A stretch of 64,000 bases of DNA, taken from positions 62,001 to 126,000 of the forward strand of contig NW_025401163.1 in NCBI RefSeq assembly GCF_011075055.1. Reading direction: 5' to 3'. The notes below the pieces were generated by a model. That model made no database searches and had not been told where the DNA came from. It saw nothing but the letters and a program-made list of their open reading frames with translations. Below are positions 1 through 11,092 of the stretch, piece by piece. The first letter of the stretch is position 1; every line of letters begins with the position of its first letter. Position numbers and translations under genes: made by a program. This DNA is from Mangifera indica (lineage: Eukaryota > Streptophyta > Magnoliopsida > Sapindales > Anacardiaceae).

Positions 1-917
1 GAAACAAGAATGAAGATATGCATAGGTATTGCTAGGGGATTAGTATATCTGCATGAGGAATCGAGGTTGAAAATTGTTCACAGAGACATAAAGGCTACCA
101 ATGTGTTGCTTGATAGGAATCTAAATGCGAAGATATCAGACTTTGGTCTAGCTAAGCTTGACGAAGAAGAGAACACCCATATTAGTACTCGTATAGCTGG
201 AACAATGTAGGTCTTTTTTCCTTTTGAATGGAGTATCAATAAATTTTTTTCATCTGGCTTCAATATTTGTTTCTTGTCCAGAGGATACATGGCACCTGAA
301 TATGCAATGAGGGGCTATTTGACCGATAAAGCAGATGTTTACAGCTTCGGAGTTGTTGCTTTGGAGATTGTCAGCGGCAAGAGCAACACTAATTACAGGC
401 CAAAGGAGGAGTTTGTTTACCTTCTCGATTGGGTAATTAACATTAACAACATTCATCACTCCATACAATTTAATGAAGTTACATTTGCAGTTCTTGCTTT
501 GACATTTTTTCTATTCTTTTCTTATTGCAGGCATTGGTCCTGCAAGAGCAAGGAAACCTTCTTGAACTTGTGGATCCATCTCTTGGTACAAAATTCTCCA
601 AAAAAGAGGCAATGACCATGCTTAACATTGCTCTTTTATGCACCAATCCATCTCCCACTCTCAGGCTATCCATGTCTTCTGTTGTTAGCATGCTTGAAGG
701 CAAAAGTGCAGTCGAGGCACCTATCATTAAGCGCAACACCGACAACAATGATGCAAGGTTCAAAGCATTAGAGATAATATCACAGGACAGCCAAAACCAC
801 TTCACAACCTTCTCTCATGGCAGTCACGAAGGACCATGGTCCGGTTCCTCGACTTCTCTCCAAACCAGAGACGTGTCTATAGAGGAGGATTCTTCATCAA
901 GAAGGCTTCTTAAATAA
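1..917 (+). CDS. LRR-VIII receptor-like kinase, 3' part of kinase domain (copy A, cut by window edge)
   Basis: Three terminal exons are visible: 1-206, 282-432 and 531-917 (stop TAA 915-917), with GT-AG introns at the same places as in the full paralogue at 38381-45774. Base 1 corresponds to 44858 there. The exons encode a Ser/Thr kinase catalytic loop [12 protein letters not shown], the DFGLAKL motif, the activation-segment end GYMAPEY, subdomain [19 protein letters not shown], and a Ser/Thr-rich tail ending RRLLK. It is an RD kinase, expected at the inner face of the plasma membrane as the cytoplasmic half of a receptor. Differences from the paralogue are few. They include RLSMSS in place of the family-typical RPSMSS in subdomain XI and a Lys for Gln before the stop. 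No frameshift is seen in this part. Whether the 5' part is intact cannot be judged. Confidence 0.93.
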
Positions 918-3822
918 TCTTTAATAGTCAGTGGAAATTTGAGAAATGATGCTTTGAAAATTTTTATTTAGAACTGTAAAGAAAGGTGAGTTGGATTGTG
1001 TTAGGAACCAACTCTTATTTAACAAAAACAAAAGATAAAAACATAAAATACACAATAAAATAAAACTATTTTATTAATTAAAAGATTGTAAGGATAAATT
1101 GAATAATTTGAAGAGTTTGGGGTCTCTCATTCTAGATAGTTTGAGGAGTTTGGTATCTCTCATTCTTCGACCATTCGAGGCGTTGAAAACCTCCATGAAT
1201 CAGTTAAGGTTGGTTGTTCAAATTACAAAACCTAAAATATGTTTTCCCCCTTCCTTTTTGAAACTTGATGTTGTTTTTATAGTAAGTGTCGTAATTATAA
1301 TATTTTTCTTCTTTTCAAAACTATCTTGTCCTCAAGGTGAATATATACACACACAACACATTCAAAATTTTCTTTTCTTTCCCCTTTTTTTGTAACTTTT
1401 TTTTTTTGGGCAAAGGAGTATTTTTCACTTAAGTTTTAGCTCAATCTCAAAATCACATCTATGATAATTGAAAAACTCAAAACTCTTATCTACGACTCAA
1501 CTACTGCTAAATTTTTCTGTTAGAAATAACAATAAAATCATCATTTTACTATTAAGATTAAAAAGATATAAAATTTATTAAATTTTCTCCTGTAGGTATT
1601 AAAAACTAATAATTTCACTTCGTCTAAAGTTTTCAAAACATTTTTCCCCCAAACCTAGGGGGTTCCATATTTTTTAAGTTGCAAGTACCTCTTAGAACTT
1701 TTAAAAATAACAGTTTCACTCAATTCTTGAACTTCACTTTTTAGTGTTTTCTTTCGCCTGAGCCAATGGTAAACACTGGTATGATAAAGAGATCTTCATT
1801 TCTTTATCCACGGTGTGAAGAAAAAATGTCTCTTTATCTCATAGTGGTATAATGAAGGGATCTCTATCTCTTTGTCCATGGTGAGATGAAGAGATGTCTC
1901 ATCATCTCACAATGGTGCGATAAAAATATGTCTCTTCATCTCACAATGGTGCAATAAGGAGATCTCCATCTCTTCATTGCATTACCTTTTTCCGTTGGCA
2001 CAGGAGAAAAAGGAAATTGAAGAGGATGCCGAAAAAGATGTCAAAAGCTAAAGTTGAACCATTCCATTCTAAACAATTTAATGAGTCTGAGATATCCCAT
2101 TTTACGGTCATTCGAAGCGTCAGAGACCTCTTTGGATTAATTAAGATTGGTTGTTTAAATTATAAATCCTTAAAAATATTTCTTCCCCCTTTCTCTTTGA
2201 AACTTAATATCCTTTTTATAAGAAAGATTGTCATTAGATTGAGCACGAGTGTTTCAATCCTAACAAATTGCATATATGTAGCTAATACTATGAGGTTTAT
2301 TGCTTTTTTTTTTGGCAGAGTCTTCATGAAAAGTTTGTCAGAAAAGTTTACTAATCAAAATTTGTAATAGAAGAAGCCTTATTGATCTTTTTATTATCTA
2401 TCACTGGCATGTCCTTCGTATCGTCATAAATAAATTTTATCATTTATGGTTTCAAATTTATTTATTTTCTATATATTACAAGTAATAAGAATTTATAATT
2501 AAAATTGATGGGTCTATTGGCTCTCAATGAAAGGTAGGTAAACTCCTAAAGAAAGGTTGAATAGGTTATGTAAGATAATTAAATAATAAACTTTATGTAA
2601 TAAATTTAAAGGGTGACGGGAAGAAAGATAGCTCAATCAACTTAGAGTAGTTTAGAGTTTTTTTCTCAAGTTTTTTACGTCAATTTCTTCCATGAATTGT
2701 TGTGAGAAAAGATTTATGATAAGGTAAAATTGCCCAATGGTTAAATTTTCTTTACCATTGAGGCTTGGAAGGGGTGTCCTTGTTCCTCGAGTGGGCATTT
2801 GCTTTTTCATTGATTTCTTCTTAAATATATCCTAGAGACTAATGGCTGCTTGAATGACTTTGATTTTTGCTTGAATGATCATCACTAATGAGCATGCAAG
2901 ATTGATGAATGAGTGTTTATGGCTTGAAGTGAACGAAATTTTTTGAACGATTTGCCTTTTGAGTAACGAGTTGGACTTTTGAGCAAGTGTTTGTTTAATC
3001 TGATCAAGTAGGGGTGAGCAAAATAACCAAATCAAAACTACAACGTAAGCATTTGACTTTCGGTTTTGGTTTCTATTCAAAACCGAAAAAATTAGAGTAG
3101 ATTCTAGATAGTAATATTGTGGAACTGTTAGATTTCGAGTCCGGGACAAGTTCTTACATGTTGGGAACCAGAACGAACCTAAATAATTAAATAAAATGAG
3201 TTGGGCCGCGACCCGACCTACCTGACATATGCATTTTCCATTTTCTAATTTCATTACTTTATATTTCCCAAAGTTCTTTTCCCGAGCAATACTGTTCCCC
3301 CAAATCTCTTTTGCTGTACGCCCTAAATTGCTTCCTCCTGCAAAGGCTTTAATTTGACCACGTAAGTTTTCCTTTTCGTTTTAATTGATAGTTAAAACTA
3401 ACAGTTGGCGAGTCATGCTAGGATTTAATATAGGGAAACTCAGGAAATCATTTAAGGAAAGCACAGGTTTATTTAAAAGAAAGAGAAACTTGAGTAGAAA
3501 TAGAAAAGGTAGCAGTGAAATCAGATCTAGGAAATGAATTAAAAATAAAGAAAGAAAGTAGCAGTGGCTGAAGCAAGCAGGAATTGAAGAAAAAAGGTAA
3601 ATGGTAGTGAAGAAAGAGACTAATTTAACAGAGAGAAAAAGAGAGACATTGATTGTTGAAGCTGAAGAGAGAGACTAATTTGTTTTTTATGATTTTGCAG
3701 TAAGTACTTGATGAGGTGAAAGAAGTGCTGTAAGTTATATATAGCACCAATGAACAAATGAAATGAAATCTCTGAACTAAAACCGTTTGACAGAAATTTT
3801 GAAGGTAAAAAAGAGAGGGCAG
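918..3822. other. 3' flank of kinase copy A, no gene
   Basis: Non-coding sequence shared with block B. It contains two diverged copies of one segment, about 1100-1300 and 2070-2270: both have a 'ttcgaggcgt/ttcgaagcgt' core, then 'aaggttggttgttcaaatta/aagattggttgtttaaatta', then a run of C and T. A minisatellite lies between them. The short reading frames here (for example 2017-2367) are not conserved in length between blocks and look accidental. Near 3020-3260 there is a fragment with 'ggttttggttt' and 'gggccg' text typical of degenerate repeats. Confidence 0.6.
1775..1990. repeat. Minisatellite-like tandem repeat (block A)
   Basis: About five imperfect units of roughly 40-48 bp built on 'catctcacaatggtg' and 'agagatctccatctctt'. 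The same array occurs at about 46650-46860 in block B, with unit-level differences. Confidence 0.75.
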
Positions 3823-4321
3823 TGTTAGAAATTTTCTGAAGTGGGCTAACATTAATTATGATTTTGATTTAATAAAATTGGGTAATTAAATAGTCTAATG
3901 ATAGTTTATAGATAAGTTTAAGTGATCAATAAGAATAAGTCTAATATATTTAAATGTTATACTCTGGGTGGACAGTACAAGTGTGGGCTTTAAGGTTTTT
4001 GGACCTTGATGAGAGATCAATTAACCTACTATAAATTGACTAGGTCCCTATTCCAAAATCTAATGTAAAATAAATGAAGTATAACTTACTTATTCAAAAC
4101 TGTGATTGAGGTTTCTGGAGTAGAAGACCAAGTCGCATTGAGAGGTGATCTCAGCAACTAATTTCTGGTGATTTTAATAGGTTTTTCAATTTCAAATTAC
4201 ATGGAGATCTAAGTATTTCTAAAATCCTAAAGTTTAATTCAGTATTTTATAATCTATACGTAGATCTTAAGATTATTATTAAATAATTTATTTTATTCTA
4301 TTCTATAAAATAAATATAATA
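3823..4321 (+). repeat. Copia 5' LTR
   Basis: About 499 bp matching 10588-11092 throughout, with numerous substitutions and small indels, so the insertion is not recent. The 3' end (aaataaatataata) has lost the canonical CA seen in the other LTR. Confidence 0.92.
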
Positions 4322-4323
4322 TG

Positions 4324-4341
4324 TGGTATCAAAGCAGATAC
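4324..4341 (+). other. Copia primer-binding site
   Basis: tggtatcaaagcagatac, two bases after the 5' LTR; resembles the common plant tRNA-iMet complement TGGTATCAGAGC. Confidence 0.85.
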
Positions 4342-7300
4342 GTATTAGGTTATAAAATCTGAATTTAGGAGTTAAACTCTGAAATTTCGGATGCTAGCAC
4401 GTTACTGATGCAAATTTTCAGATAGGGGAACCCATATGACTGTCAATTTCTTATCAGAAATACGAATGAATTTAGACGAAAATATGGGAAAATGGGTATG
4501 TCAATTCCGTAATTGGGAATCTCCTTTTTGTTGATTCCAATTTGTGGTTTATTCATAACCCACCACAGCCATAAGAAATATATCACTCCTTTTGTTCTTA
4601 TCTCTTAATCTCATCATGCATTCCTGATTCTGATTAAATTATATTTTGAAAACCATAAATCTAAAGTATTAAAATTTTTTAATTATTGCTTTTAATAATT
4701 TTGATCCTAAATTAGGGTTTTTGATTCAAAATTAGGGTTTCAATTTTTTTTTTAATTACGGATTGATTCAGTTTCAGTATAAAAGGATTTATATTAAAAT
4801 TAGAGTTTTGATTTAATTTCTGAAATTAGAGTTTTTTTAAAATCAAATTAAGGTTTAATTCAATTAAGTTTTTTTTTTTTTTATTGAAATCCTATTATGG
4901 TTAAAGTTTTTGAAATTAAATTAAAATTTCAAAATTGGAGTTTTTTTTTAAGTTTTGGATAATTTTAATTTTAAGGTTTAAAATTAATTCTTTTAACCTT
5001 GAAATTAAGCTTCGGAAAATTCCTAATTTTGATAATTAAGGTTAATTTTCAGTCCAACAAATTTAATTTCAAATTCAAATTAATTTTTTGGTCAAAACTC
5101 GACTTGACCGATTATTGGCAAAATTGAAGGCTGTTGAACCTCCATCGGCGTGAGCTATGTGGTCACGCCTTCTCTCCTTCGATCAGCACTGCCAATCAAC
5201 GACAAGATTGGGTAGAAAAGTCATGGACGTTGATCGAGTGTGACTGCCTTCTTCAACATTTCTCCAACGCGATTTTTGGGCAAAAATGCTATTGGAGTCG
5301 ACGATGGCATGGTCTAAAACTTCCATGTCATCCAAGATTAAGGTAGTTACCGAAACTGGCATAATTGTCACCAGAATCCCAAATTAGGGTTTTCAGTAGG
5401 ACTCGGGTCAATAACAGGTTGGAAATACTCGATAAACCCACCCGTAAATGAAAAAGATATTGTTCAACCTAGTCAAAGTCAAACCGGGTCATAGAGATCC
5501 GGTTAATAATCAACATAGGTTTATTTGACCCATGTACCCGATTTTCTTTAGTTAAACCTACCCGAACCAACCCTGGAGCGTGAGTTTCACATGCACGTGA
5601 AGGGCATGCTGAAGACCTTGAAGGTGCGTGAATGAAAAGGATGGCGCGTGGGATTCAATTGAAGGTGCGTGAGAGCATGTGGTTGTTCTGATGGCGCGTG
5701 AGAGCGCTTGACCATTGTCTGGGGCATGTGTCAGCGTGTGTGATTATTATTGATGTGTTTGCCGCATGTGGAGGCTTTCCTTTGGTGCGTGCAGCGCGTG
5801 AAATGACTTGTTCAGCACATTGGTAGTCTCTCAAGGTATATACAAGCTTGTAGTTTGTGTAAGTAATATATAGGATCTTCTGAAAGCATGTTAATGCATA
5901 TAAATGACAAATTATATTGGGTGGTCTCATGTAATTGTGTGTAATTTGTTCCTAACATGCATAAAGAATCATTTGGACATGTTTGTGTGTCAAAGTCCTT
6001 TGATAGCATGTAATAAAGTTTTAAAGTTTTTTTTGGGATACGCAAAACACATGAAAGGTTTTATAGGGTGTATATGAGTATATGAAAGTTAGTTAAACAC
6101 ATTAGTATGTGTAAAACCCTAAGGCAACGCATGAAACCTAATAAGAACATGTGACCATAAGTGATCTAAAGGTTTAAGGGTGCACATTACAACATATGAA
6201 AGGCAAACAACAACCCTTGACTCGCATTAAAGACAAATATCAGCACATGAATGGCTTGTGGTGGCATGTAAAGACATATTAGACACCTTATAAGTCTCCA
6301 TTTGAGATGAATTGAATTTTAAGTTAACTATTGTGGCATAAAATACTTTCTTAAAGTAAAAATTATTGTTCAATGGGATAGATGCAATAATTTAAGGAAG
6401 ATTGTCAAAGACAATAAAGTATTATGTCTTATGAAATCTTATTTAGGGCAATAATATTTAGTATCATTGAAATATTTTGTGAGTTTTCATGATAGTAATT
6501 ACTAAAATGATACATTATTGAGACTTACAAAATTTTTCCTTCGGTAATGATACATTTTTTGGTTTTTAAAGTATAAGGTTAATTTTGGAAATGCATTGGT
6601 CATGAAGAACTCAATACACCCAAAGGTGATTGGGTTTATTCAATTGACATGTTTTCCTATTTAAACAGAAGAGGAACAATGGTTTAGAAAGTTTTATCTG
6701 CCCAAAGGTGATATTTCTTTCAAAAACCACATATTCTGAAAGTCTTTATATGGTTTTCACCTTGTATTTGGGATCCTAATAACATGTCATTTTTCTGCCT
6801 AAAGGTGATTTAATGATGATGCACCAAGAATCCCTATAAGGTGTGGCTTATACAGTTTTAAAGCTACTTTAATTATTGCCCAATGTGAATTTGTTGCAAT
6901 ACTTAATTAAAATTGTTAGAGATAACTCAGTGTTGTATCTCATAAAATCTTAATTTTGACAGTATTATTTAGTCTCAGTAGAAGTTATTGTAAGTTTTCA
7001 GAATGTTTAATCGACGAAATGATGCATTCATTGAAGCTTGAAAAAATTTCTATGTTCGGTGAAAGAGACATTCTTCAATTGACACATACAATTTCCTGCT
7101 CAAAAGTGGTTATTGTGTGTTAAAATTGATGGTTGCATAAGGTATTTATGGAATTACATTGGTCATGAAAATTTCAATTCACCCAAAGGTGGTTGCGATT
7201 TTCAATTGACATATGCTTACCTTCTAGTGTGAAAGAGAGCAGTAACCTAGGAGATTTATCTGCCCAAAGGTGATAGATTTCCAAAAGTCATTTGTTCTTC

Positions 7301-7670
7301 TTATTTGTAACCTTATGCTTGAGGGTACTAATTGCATGTCATATTCTCTGCCCAAAGGTGGTTATATGATGATACGCTTGGAAGCTTCGTAGATAATAGC
7401 TTATAAGGTTTTCAAGCTATTTATTGCCAACGATATTATTTATTTATTGCATCCATCTTTGATAGACTTCATCATTGTGAACAATAATAATAAAGCCGCA
7501 ATTGAGGTCCTGATTGACTCTAACTTTAAAGAGTTAGAGATAAAAATTGATTTTGCACTACTAATTAAAGATATATCTTTGGACTAATGAGTTAATGAAC
7601 CATTTAAGCTCAAGATGAAAGCCCGATTGAATAAAAGGATTTCAAGGTTGAGTAGGAGAAATCCATCAAG
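4342..7670. other. Copia 5' interior without readable gag
   Basis: Most of this stretch is T-rich text with recurring 'aattagggtttt' words (4680-5060). It is followed by a GC-richer patch (5100-5810) in which the word GCGTG recurs many times. From about 6330 a block of roughly 550 bp is repeated head to tail (about 6330-6880 and 6880-7420), each with several 'cccaaaggtgat' words. No reading frame of protein-like composition survives. Confidence 0.6.
6330..7420 (+). repeat. Diverged tandem duplication inside the Copia element, about 2 x 550 bp
   Basis: Successive shared landmarks: 'tcataaaatctt/tatgaaatctta', 'gatgcattcattga/gatacattattga', 'catgaagaactcaat/catgaaaatttcaat', 'ttatctgcccaaaggtgat' (twice) and 'atgatgatgcacc/atgatgatacgc'. 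The unit is much more diverged than the LTRs, so it is probably an old feature of the element family. Confidence 0.65.
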
Positions 7671-7675
7671 TTAAG

Positions 7676-7924
7676 TGTAACACCCCAGGTCCAATAACCC
7701 GGCCCACTGTTAAGATATTGTCCACTTTGGACACACAGTCCATCATGGGTTTGCTTCTGGGCTTTGCAACCCAAAACGCGTCTTAACAGTTAAGGAGCTC
7801 ACAGGCTATTTAACCAATCCAATTCTCCCACCACTAACCAATGTGGGATCCAAAGACAGAGCACACACAGACCCAGCATCTCTCCCGTGCTTTGTCGATG
7901 TGAGATTCGCCTAGGGGTATCACA
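7676..7924 (-). repeat. TRIM LTR (left copy)
   Basis: 249 bp, differing from 8013-8262 at only a handful of positions. Confidence 0.93.
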
Positions 7925-8012
7925 TACACCCCCCCTTACGGGACTCAGCGTCCTCGCTGAGGTTTGCCCCACCATCGTTCAAGAGGACACGCGGAGTTGC
8001 TCTGATACCATT

Positions 8013-8262
8013 TGTAACACCCCAGGTCTAATAACCCGGTCCACTGTTAAGATATTGTCCACTTTGGACACACAGTCCATCATGGGTTTGCTTCTGGGCT
8101 TTGCAACCCAAAACGCGTCTTAACAGTTTAAGGAGCTCACAGGCTATTTAACCAATCCAATTCTCCCACCACTAACCAATGTGGGATCCATAGACAGAGC
8201 ACACACAGACCCAACATCTCTCCCGTGCTTTGTCGATGTGGGATTCGCCTAGGGGTATCACA
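8013..8262 (-). repeat. TRIM LTR (right copy)
   Basis: 250 bp. In the element's own orientation this is the 5' LTR, because the primer-binding site adjoins it at 7999-8010. Confidence 0.93.
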
Positions 8263-9399
8263 TTAAGGTTGCTTGTTATAAGGAATCTCTTGTTGATTAC
8301 TTCGTTGGAGGTTTATCCTAAGGATTACTAAATATCTCACAATATTGGAGATACTCTTTAAATAGTAAAACTCTGAGAAAGCATGATGGTCTCAAAGGAG
8401 TCAAAGATTGATGAGTATGTGTTAGTTTTCAAAAGGCACCATAAGACTCACTTTTGACTTCAATCAAATTAAGATTAGTTATGGTTTAGAATCAAATATG
8501 AAGTGCTATTAACTGGATTCATAAATGTTCTCGAATAAGAAACGCATAAAGTGAATGAGCCTTAATGGTAGACTAGGTTGTTCAAGCGATCCTTAATTAT
8601 AAAGAAAGAACAATAATAAGAAGTATTAGTGTTGATTGTCTAAATAAGGTTAAGGTTTTAAACGTGAAGTTGATCAATAGATAAAGGCTAGGTGAGTAGG
8701 GGTCCATGTTTAGGTTTGAAAATTGTATGGTCATTAAGGTTAGAAATATGGTCATAATAGATATTTTATTAAAATTTTCAAGATCTTGGGACTCCAAAAT
8801 GGTATTCCTATAAAACTTAATCTTAGGCTTGAAGTTACAATGAGAAGTAAACGTGGGTAAGTGTTCATGGGGTAAAGTTGTCAAAATAAGTTAGTCTTTT
8901 CTTAATGGATTTCTTTATATATATGTCAAAATTATTACCCCAATTAAGGTACTAAAGTGATAGACATCCAATTCTTGAAATGTTATAAGATTAGACAATA
9001 TCATGGCTAAAATCAATAGTAGGAGTCAATAAAGATTACAAAGTCTAATAGAATATGAGATCATCTTAAAGGACATTTTGCTAAATAATTGATAGCTAAT
9101 CTTCTAATAGATAAGTCAAATACAATTGATGAAGGTATGAAAATTTTGATAGGATTGTATATTATAAAAGGATAATTTGTTATCATCAAGAATTATTATA
9201 CGTATCTCGCAAAGGAGACCCTATAACATTGAAAGCTTATTTGGATTAGAGTTATAATAGGTAAATGTCAAAGTTATCTCTCTGAATGAAAGCTTAGTAA
9301 AGGAGCTTGTATGGTGTAATTAGGTCTGTCAAAAGAATAAGGGATGAAACATTTGGTATGAGATCTTGAGAAGTCTATCTACGATTAAATAAACATATT

Positions 9400-10200
9400 G
9401 ATAACAGTATCTCAGATTTAATAAAGTGCAATTGCTCATAACTTCATATGAAATGAATTGGTTCAATATAGGAATATGAAGATCAGTGGGAGCAAATTTA
9501 TTTTTATGATATGGTTCAATATATTGATAGCTGCAATATGAATTTATTCCATAAGATTAAGTCAATTTTATCCAAGACGTATGATGTGAAGGATCTTCAA
9601 AATGCATCATTTGTTCTTGGTGTTGAGATACACTGTGATAAGACTCATGGATTTAGTGATTTATCTCAAATGCATACTTGAAATATGTGCTTAAACTGTT
9701 CAACATGAAAAATTTTAGGGCAAACAATGTACTAAGTAGTCACTGACTGGTTCATGATTTATGATTTTCAATTTACACCTCTCAAATCCAAGGATAATTA
9801 TTTGATTGTGGTTTAAGAGGTAATGAGATGCTTGTAAAAGATCAAATTTCGTGGTTATAAAATGATCTAAAGTCTATTTAAAGACATATTCTCATACTTG
9901 CTCAATGGCTTATATTTGGAAAAATACTAAGTAGTCGTGTGCAACAGTCTCAACCATATACATTTAATTTGTAGCTTATCAAGTGTGTGGTCAAACGATT
10001 AATTGAATAAACTACTTATTGTTGACTCTATAGCAGTGCAATTAGATAAAAGACCACTAGTAGATTGAGACATACAAAATAAAATATATTATAGTCAGGA
10101 ACCTCATAAAGAAAGAAGACATTAGACTAAAATATGAAATGCAAAGTTGATAAAGTTTAAACCCTTAACCAAAGGAATAAGACCTATAACCCATAAAGTC
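9400..10200 (+). pseudogene. Copia pol remnant (reverse transcriptase C-terminal part and RNase H)
   Basis: Around 9555-9680 the frame reads KSILSKTYDVKDLQNASFVLGVEIH, matching the Copia reverse-transcriptase region that follows the YVDD box; the frame then breaks at a stop. Around 10020-10200 residues resembling the RNase H section appear, including a 'PLTKGI' word common near the C-terminus of Copia polyproteins. No YVDD box or RNase H active site can be read intact. The stretches 8268-9400 and 10200-10587 show no recognisable domain. Confidence 0.8.
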
Positions 10201-10587
10201 ATATTGAAATATAAGGGTGTTTAAGGTCTTTTGACAGTTATGGTTAGTGGGAGTCTTTATTATCATTGTTTTTATTGATATGTTTGTGATCACATTGTTG
10301 GGTGCTATTTCTGCCACACTCCCAGATTTGATCTATGTTGATTTGATTATTAGTAATTGTGATAAAGGATAATTTTATGTTGATCAAGAATATAAGTGAT
10401 GTCTTGGTTCATTATTGATGGTCATATTAATTGGATTGTTTATTAAAGTGTACTTTATCTTTGGACTATTTTGTTTTTTAAAATAGTGGCCACTTAAAGT
10501 TGAAAATGTTAATTATCCCGAGAGTCAAAATTGTTTTCCTTTTCTTAAAATAAAATAAAAATAATTAATATTGCCCAAATGGGAGAA

Positions 10588-11092
10588 TGTTAGAAATTTT
10601 CTGATGTGTGCTAACATTATTTATGATTTTGATTTAATAAAACTAGGTAATTGAATAGTCCAATGACAGTTTATAGATAGACTTAAGTGATTAATAAGGA
10701 TAAGTCCAATACACTTAAAAGTTATGATCTGGGTGGACAGCACAAGTGTGGGGCCTTAAGGTTTATTAGACCTTGATGGGGGGTCAATTACCCTACTATA
10801 AATTGGCTAAGTCCATACTCCAAAACCTAATGCAAAATAAATGTAGTATAACTTACTCATTCAAAGTTGTCATTTAGAGAGGTTTTTGGAGTAGAAGACC
10901 AAGTCACATTAAGAGGTGATCTCAGCAAATAATTTCAGGTGATTTCAATAGGTTTTTCAATTTCAAATTACATAGAGATCCAAGTATTTCTAAAACTCTA
11001 AAGTTTAATTCAGTATTTTATAATCTATGCGTAGATCTTGGGATTGTAATTGAATGATTTATTTTATTCTGTTCTATGAAATAAATCTAACA
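10588..11092 (+). repeat. Copia 3' LTR
   Basis: 505 bp, ends TCTAACA, preceded by 'ttgcccaaatgggagaa' as polypurine tract. Confidence 0.92.

Larger units (their letters stand above)
7676..8262 (-). mobile_element. TRIM (terminal-repeat retrotransposon in miniature), 587 bp
   Basis: Two nearly identical repeats of about 250 bp (7676-7924 and 8013-8262) flank an 88-bp centre. Read on the minus strand they begin TGTGATACCCC and end GGGGTGTTACA. The minus-strand primer-binding site TGGTATCAGAGC (7999-8010) lies two bases inside the 8013-8262 repeat, and a G-rich polypurine stretch abuts the other. The 5-bp target duplication 'ttaag' is perfect (7671-7675 and 8263-8267). No coding capacity, as usual for TRIMs. 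High LTR identity inside a decayed host element implies a later, younger insertion. No 5S-like segment was seen, so I do not call it Cassandra. Confidence 0.93.
3823..11092 (+). mobile_element. Ty1/Copia-type LTR retrotransposon, decayed, 7.27 kb
   Basis: Two direct LTRs (3823-4321 and 10588-11092) begin TGTTAGAAATTTTCTGA; the 3' copy ends TCTAACA, its inverted terminus. A primer-binding site resembling initiator-Met tRNA (tggtatcaaagc) follows the 5' LTR and a purine-rich tract (aaatgggagaa) precedes the 3' LTR. The coding interior is full of stops; only reverse transcriptase and RNase H remnants are readable. The empty site exists in block B at about 50909 (gaggggccaaatg). Flanks read 'ggcag' on the left and 'gccaa' on the right, so the target duplication is not clean. 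A TRIM element is nested inside at 7676-8262. Confidence 0.93.

Noticed and set aside
2017..2367. 116-codon frame in the 3' flank, also present as 108 codons at 46911
   Set aside because: Partly conserved between blocks only because the blocks are near-identical; start and internal codons differ, the sequence is repeat-derived, and no domain is visible.
7887..8123. 78-codon frame over the TRIM element
   Set aside because: Crosses the LTR/internal boundary; TRIMs are non-coding.
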